From the NCBI GenBank assembly GCA_964349675.1, contig CAYGHD010000012.1, positions 1 to 16,089 on the forward strand: a stretch of 16,089 bases of DNA. Reading direction: 5' to 3'. Shown one piece after another: positions 13,203-16,089 of this stretch (the stretch's first letter is position 1; each line of letters begins with the position of its first letter). The notes beneath the pieces were generated by a model, which ran no database searches, was not told where the DNA came from, and worked only from the letters and a program-made list of their open reading frames with translations. The position numbers and the translations under genes were made by a program. Source of the stretch: GWA1-54-10 sp964349675 (lineage in GTDB: Bacteria; Patescibacteriota; Minisyncoccia; Phycocordibacterales; SBAW01).

Positions 13203-14600
13203 GTGACTCAAGATGACGCACTCGCGATACTGAAAACCGGCGCCAATGTATTTTTAACGGGAGAGCCGGGGAGCGGTAAGACCTATACTATTAACCGCTA
13301 TGTCGACTACCTGCGCTCTCGTGGGGTTGAGCCGGCAATTACCGCGTCAACCGGCATCGCTGCAACGCACATTGGTGGGATGACCATCCACGCATGGAGC
13401 GGTATTGGGATAAAAAGCGAGCTGACTGAATATGATTTGGACGCAATTGCCCAAAAGGAGCGTGTGGTGCGGCGCGTGCTCGATGCGCGCGTGCTCATTA
13501 TTGATGAGATCTCAATGCTGTCTGCACAGACACTTTCCTCGGTCGAGCTGGTGCTGCGCACACTGCGGCATAACGAGCGTGCCTTTGGCGGCCTGCAGAT
13601 CATTTTTGTCGGAGATTTTTTTCAGCTCCCGCCGGTGCAGCCCAGGACGCTGCAAGGGAGTCTAGGGCTTATGGATATGCGGGCGCAGTTTGCCTTCCGC
13701 TCTCCTGCATGGGAAAAGGCAAACCCAGTGCCCTGCTACTTGCTTGAACAGTACCGGCAAGAGGACAGTGTCTTTGTGAGCGCGCTAGGTGCGTTGCGCG
13801 CCGGCGAGGTGACCGACGAAGTCCGCGAATGTTTTGCCGAGCGTTGTGTGGCAGCGCCTGCCACTGCAGGTATCCCAAAACTCTATCCACATAATGCTGA
13901 TGTTGACCGGCTCAACAGCGACGCACTTGCAAAAATATCAGGGACAGCCCGCACGTTCGCAATGCAATCTCGAGGGATGCCTGCATTGATTGAAGGGTTA
14001 AAGCGAAGTTGCCTATCTCCCGAAGCACTGTTGCTTAAAGTGGGCGCAAAAGTGATGTTTACCAAAAACAATCCCGAAGGTAAATATGTAAACGGTACAA
14101 CCGGCGAAGTGGTCAGTTTTTCTTCGCTCACGACATATCCAGTGGTGCGGACGCGTGATGGACGCACGCTCGAGGTAGAGCCCGTTGACTGGAGCGTGCA
14201 AGATGGCAGTAAAATACTTGCAACGATAACTCAGCTGCCACTGCGGCTTGCGTGGGCGATGACGGTGCACAAAAGTCAGGGTATGTCGCTGGATGCCGCG
14301 GTTATAGATCTGCGGCAGGCGTTTGAATATGGGCAAGGATATGTTGCTTTGTCCCGGGTGCGCAGTTTGGCGGGATTATACTTGCTCGGGTTTAACGAGC
14401 GGGCGCTCGAGGTGCATCCTGAAGTATCGCTCGAGGACGAAGTATTTCGCCGGCGCTCGCTCAAAGCCCTAAGCGCCTTTGCAGTGATGAGCGACGGTGA
14501 ACTTGCGGCCCTGCATGATAATTTTATTCGTGCATCGGGTGGGTCTGAGCGGGGTGATGCCCCTGCTGCGCGCAAACGTCCAAAAAAAACTAAGCGATAA
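13203..14600 (+). CDS. Pif1-family SF1B DNA helicase
   Basis: 465 aa from GTG 13203. A TTG at 13179 opens the same frame, but a TACACT -10 box lies between it and the GTG, and MTQDDALAILKTGANVFLTG is the usual N-terminus. Motif I is GEPGSGKT (20-27), then TASTGIAA (48-54) and TIHAWSGIG; motif II is IIDEISML (99-106), followed by GDFFQLPPV (137-145), EQYRQ, and late motifs WAMTVHKSQG (351-360) and GYVALSRV (379-386). Pif1 helicases unwind 5'-3' and resolve G-quadruplexes and stalled forks. The C-terminus is a basic tail (ARKRPKKTKR) in place of extra domains. The gene converges with miaA; the 3' ends overlap by 11 bp. Confidence 0.92.
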   Translation: MTQDDALAILKTGANVFLTGEPGSGKTYTINRYVDYLRSRGVEPAITASTGIAATHIGGMTIHAWSGIGIKSELTEYDLDAIAQKERVVRRVLDARVLIIDEISMLSAQTLSSVELVLRTLRHNERAFGGLQIIFVGDFFQLPPVQPRTLQGSLGLMDMRAQFAFRSPAWEKANPVPCYLLEQYRQEDSVFVSALGALRAGEVTDEVRECFAERCVAAPATAGIPKLYPHNADVDRLNSDALAKISGTARTFAMQSRGMPALIEGLKRSCLSPEALLLKVGAKVMFTKNNPEGKYVNGTTGEVVSFSSLTTYPVVRTRDGRTLEVEPVDWSVQDGSKILATITQLPLRLAWAMTVHKSQGMSLDAAVIDLRQAFEYGQGYVALSRVRSLAGLYLLGFNERALEVHPEVSLEDEVFRRRSLKALSAFAVMSDGELAALHDNFIRASGGSERGDAPAARKRPKKTKR

Positions 14601-15492
14601 ATGCTCGTACTTTTTCTGCTGCCTCCTCTTTAGTTTGTACCCAGTGGATATTTTTGTTTCGCTTAAACCAGCGCATCTGGCGTTTTGCATAGTGTTGTAT
14701 CGCGCGCTCAAGTTCAGAGACAAAGTCCTCTTTGGATATTGCATGTTGGAGCAATTGCGAGAGAAAGCGGTACTCAAGCCCCAACTCATCCATGCGTTTG
14801 TAGGATAGTCCCTGTGCGTGCAACTGCTGTGCCTCTTGGACCATGCCCTCTTGTATGCGAGCCAGCAGACGGGTGCGAATGTTTGCGTACAATGTTTCTT
14901 GTGTGGGGGCAAGGCCGAGCCATAAAACATCGTAGTGTTGGGTTGGGGTGGGGAGCGGGCTTGCTCCTATGGCCTTAGCGATTTCTATAGCGCGGATGAG
15001 TCGTCGAGGGTTCTCTTTTTCTATAGTTGCGGCGCGTCTTGGGTCGATTTTTTGAAGCTGGGCAAACAACTCAGGTGCCGGCTTTTTTTCGAGCTCGGCG
15101 CGGAGTGCGGGGTTGGGCGGCACTTCTGCGTAGGTCATGCGGCCCAAAAAGGTGTCTGTGTATAAACCGGTGCCGCCAACCACAAAAGGGAGATGATTGG
15201 CTTGCCGTATCGCATCAACAGCCTCAGACGCATGCTGTACAAAATCGCTCACGGTAAATTGTTTTTTTGGAGATATGACGTCAAGGAGATAATGGGGCAC
15301 GCCAGCCATTTCTTTTTTTGTTACTTTGCCTGTGCCGATATCCAGGCCACAGTAGACTTGCCTTGAGTCGGCCGAAATAATCTCTCCATGAAACTTTTTG
15401 GCGAGATAAATTCCCAACGCTGTTTTGCCTGACGCGGTCGGGCCGACAAGTGCAATGATGCGAGGTTTTTTTGTAGTAGTAGATTGGGTCAT
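14590..15492 (-). CDS. miaA: tRNA dimethylallyltransferase
   Basis: 300 aa, full length. MiaA adds a dimethylallyl group to N6 of A37 in tRNAs that read UNN codons, improving decoding. Motifs: P-loop GPTASGKT (17-24), ISADSRQVY (39-47) with the catalytic Asp, GGTGLY (106-111), NPRRLIRAIE (161-170) and the zinc-free C-terminal AKRQMRWFKR (269-278). Four tRNAs in this window (Leu-TAA, Cys, Tyr, Trp) carry the A36-A37-A38 substrate signature. The ATG at 15492 follows TATTGT (15505 to 15500) by 7 nt, again a leaderless geometry. Upstream and co-directional is the 53-aa gene, whose stop lies 21 nt away. Confidence 0.95.
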   Translation of the reverse strand: MTQSTTTKKPRIIALVGPTASGKTALGIYLAKKFHGEIISADSRQVYCGLDIGTGKVTKKEMAGVPHYLLDVISPKKQFTVSDFVQHASEAVDAIRQANHLPFVVGGTGLYTDTFLGRMTYAEVPPNPALRAELEKKPAPELFAQLQKIDPRRAATIEKENPRRLIRAIEIAKAIGASPLPTPTQHYDVLWLGLAPTQETLYANIRTRLLARIQEGMVQEAQQLHAQGLSYKRMDELGLEYRFLSQLLQHAISKEDFVSELERAIQHYAKRQMRWFKRNKNIHWVQTKEEAAEKVRAFIA

Positions 15493-15499
15493 AGATGAT

Positions 15500-15528
15500 A
15501 CAATACGCGACCTCTACGAAGAGGTCGC
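15500..15528 (-). promoter_or_regulatory. miaA -10 box with adjacent 8-bp inverted repeat
   Basis: On the minus strand TATTGT (15505-15500) lies 7 nt before the miaA ATG. Directly upstream, GCGACCTC-6 nt-GAGGTCGC (15507-15528) is a perfect stem that also contains the stop codon of the 53-aa gene. A loose -35 (TTGCGA, 15530-15525) is 19 bp away. The stem lacks a following T-run, so it may be an operator, an attenuator or a weak terminator. Confidence 0.4.
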
Positions 15529-15675
15529 AATGGGCAGGGATTCGAGTTTTTTTGTAACTTGCTGTTGTAAGGTGAGCCACTCCTTGTGTGACAAGAGCAC
15601 CCTTGGGCCGCCGTCGCTGCGGCCAAAAGAAACATGTGTTTCAGTCACTTGGACTTCAAATCCACTGGTTTGCAT
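15514..15675 (-). CDS. Uncharacterised 53-aa protein
   Basis: The open frame starts MQTSGFEVQVTETHVSFGR and continues SDGGPRVLLSHKEW, ending with a helix-like LTLQQQVTKKLESLPIATSS. Evidence that it is real: a near-perfect SD (GGGAGG, 15687-15682) 6 nt before the ATG, a TATAGT -10 box at 15699-15694, and an amphipathic, soluble composition with no frame oddities. No cysteines, membrane segment or known motif can be seen. It lies between miaA and the divergent pyrF-like gene, with its stop inside an inverted repeat. I do not recognise the family. Confidence 0.6.
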   Translation of the reverse strand: MQTSGFEVQVTETHVSFGRSDGGPRVLLSHKEWLTLQQQVTKKLESLPIATSS

Positions 15676-15693
15676 ACGCAGCCTCCCTAAAGA

Positions 15694-15699
15694 ACTATA
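15694..15699 (-). promoter_or_regulatory. -10 box of the 53-aa gene
   Basis: TATAGT on the minus strand, 18 nt before the ATG. This leaves room for a very short leader holding the SD (GGGAGG). No clear -35. Confidence 0.4.
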
Positions 15700-15744
15700 C
15701 GGCAGACTGTACTACGCTGTATCTTTGGATGCAAACAAGAGTCC

Positions 15745-15772
15745 TTGTCCTTATGCGAGCTTTGTATATGAT
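15745..15772 (+). promoter_or_regulatory. Promoter of the pyrF-like gene
   Basis: TTGTCC (15745-15750), a 16-bp spacer and TATGAT (15767-15772) would start transcription near 15779, giving a leader of about 40 nt that contains the SD. Confidence 0.45.
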
Positions 15773-15803
15773 GGGTTTGGTCATCGTTCCGTGTGACACC
15801 TTT

Positions 15804-15809
15804 AGGAGG
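15804..15809 (+). promoter_or_regulatory. Perfect Shine-Dalgarno of the pyrF-like gene
   Basis: AGGAGG, 8 nt before ATG 15818. It fixes the start, and is notable because the core genes elsewhere in the window have no SD. Confidence 0.75.
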
Positions 15810-15817
15810 CTTTACGT

Positions 15818-16089
15818 ATGGACAGACTCATCCCGGCTAACCGCAGCCTTATTGTGGCGGCGGATGTACGACCGTGCCGCTGCGCGGGCCTCATGCGCTC
15901 GCTCATTAGTGCTGCGACGCATATCGGTGCCGTGAAGCTCGGTTTTTCTGGAGCATACAACGGTTTGGCCGATGGGGTCGACCGCACCCGCTTTGGTTTG
16001 GAAGATTGGCACGATGGGCAGAAGGTGCCCATCATCTTTGATCCGCAAAAGGGCGCGACTGATATCCCGGACATGGGCCAGCGTTTTGC
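15818..16089 (+). CDS. pyrF: Orotidine 5'-phosphate decarboxylase-like protein, 3' end cut by window edge
   Basis: The 90 visible residues start MDRLIPANRSLIVAADV, where AADV matches the first catalytic-barrel strand of OMP decarboxylases (normally ALDV). HIGAVKLGF (36-43) resembles the IKVG strand, and PIIFDPQKGATDIPDMG (71-87) resembles the catalytic D-K-D strand. OMP decarboxylase converts OMP to UMP, the last step of pyrimidine synthesis. The spacing in the catalytic segment (D75, K78, D82) is longer than the classical DxKxxD, so this may be a divergent subfamily. It has a perfect SD and its own promoter, divergent from the 53-aa gene. The remainder, including the phosphate-binding loop, lies outside the window. 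Confidence 0.65.
   Translation, partial: MDRLIPANRSLIVAADVRPCRCAGLMRSLISAATHIGAVKLGFSGAYNGLADGVDRTRFGLEDWHDGQKVPIIFDPQKGATDIPDMGQRF

Noticed and set aside
13159..13221. N-terminal extension of the DUF218 protein
   Set aside because: It would overlap the divergent helicase gene start, and the ATG at 13158 has a correctly placed -10 box.
15507..15528. Intrinsic terminator of the 53-aa gene
   Set aside because: The stem is perfect but no T-run follows on the minus strand; kept only as an inverted repeat.
15588..15935. 115-codon plus-strand frame
   Set aside because: It overlaps the pyrF-like gene in another frame; that gene has a perfect SD and family motifs, this frame has neither.
1..16089. 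CRISPR array, insertion sequence or replication origin
   Set aside because: No regularly spaced repeats, transposase motifs or DnaA-box clusters were seen anywhere in the window.

Overview
The window looks like a scaffold piece from a Candidate Phyla Radiation (Patescibacteria) bacterium, most likely a Parcubacteria-type lineage. This is inferred from a short IF-2 without the long N-terminal extension, a secreted Ig-like/pilin-like/transglycosylase fusion of a kind I associate with these genomes, very tight gene packing and a general lack of Shine-Dalgarno (SD) sequences in the housekeeping part. TGA is used as a stop and the Trp tRNA has a CCA anticodon, so the standard code fits. An N-run at 7773-7782 marks an assembly gap.

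Left part (1-7500). Three minus-strand tRNAs (Lys-CTT, cut by the window edge; Leu-TAA; Cys-GCA) are followed by the leftward operon DUF4446 - infB - rbfA. It is divergent from a cysteine desulfurase gene across only 26 bp, which hold a perfect 14-bp palindrome. Next come a membrane-anchored, apparently inactive HtrA-like protein and a full-length ClpB-type disaggregase, only 7 bp apart.

Middle part (7500-10520). A tRNA-Tyr with a good promoter is followed by a second strong promoter, a structured leader, the assembly gap and a three-gene accessory operon: an APS-kinase-like P-loop kinase, a DUF84 (inosine/xanthosine triphosphatase) protein, and a 585-aa protein joining a PAPS-dependent sulfotransferase domain to a formylglycine-generating-enzyme-like domain without an obvious active-site cysteine pair. 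Unlike the core genes, these have SD-like sites. They look like a sulfation or surface-modification module.

Right part (10520-16089). A secreted protein fuses an Ig-like domain, a Pro/Tyr repeat linker, a VirB2/TrbC-like two-helix pilin segment and an SLT lytic transglycosylase domain. Then come rpmG (bL33), tRNA-Trp (CCA), a DUF218/SanA-YdcF-like protein divergent from a Pif1-family helicase, miaA convergent with that helicase (3' ends overlap by 11 bp), a previously unlisted 53-aa gene, and the start of a divergent orotidine-phosphate-decarboxylase-like gene.

The most striking pattern is regulatory. In front of eight core genes or operons a TANNNT -10 box (TATACT, TATAGT, TATGAT, TACTAT, TACACT, TATTGT) ends just 6-8 nt before the start codon. 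Transcription would therefore begin at or within a base or two of the start codon, giving leaderless mRNAs. The SD-led genes (accessory operon, 53-aa gene, pyrF-like gene) form a second class.
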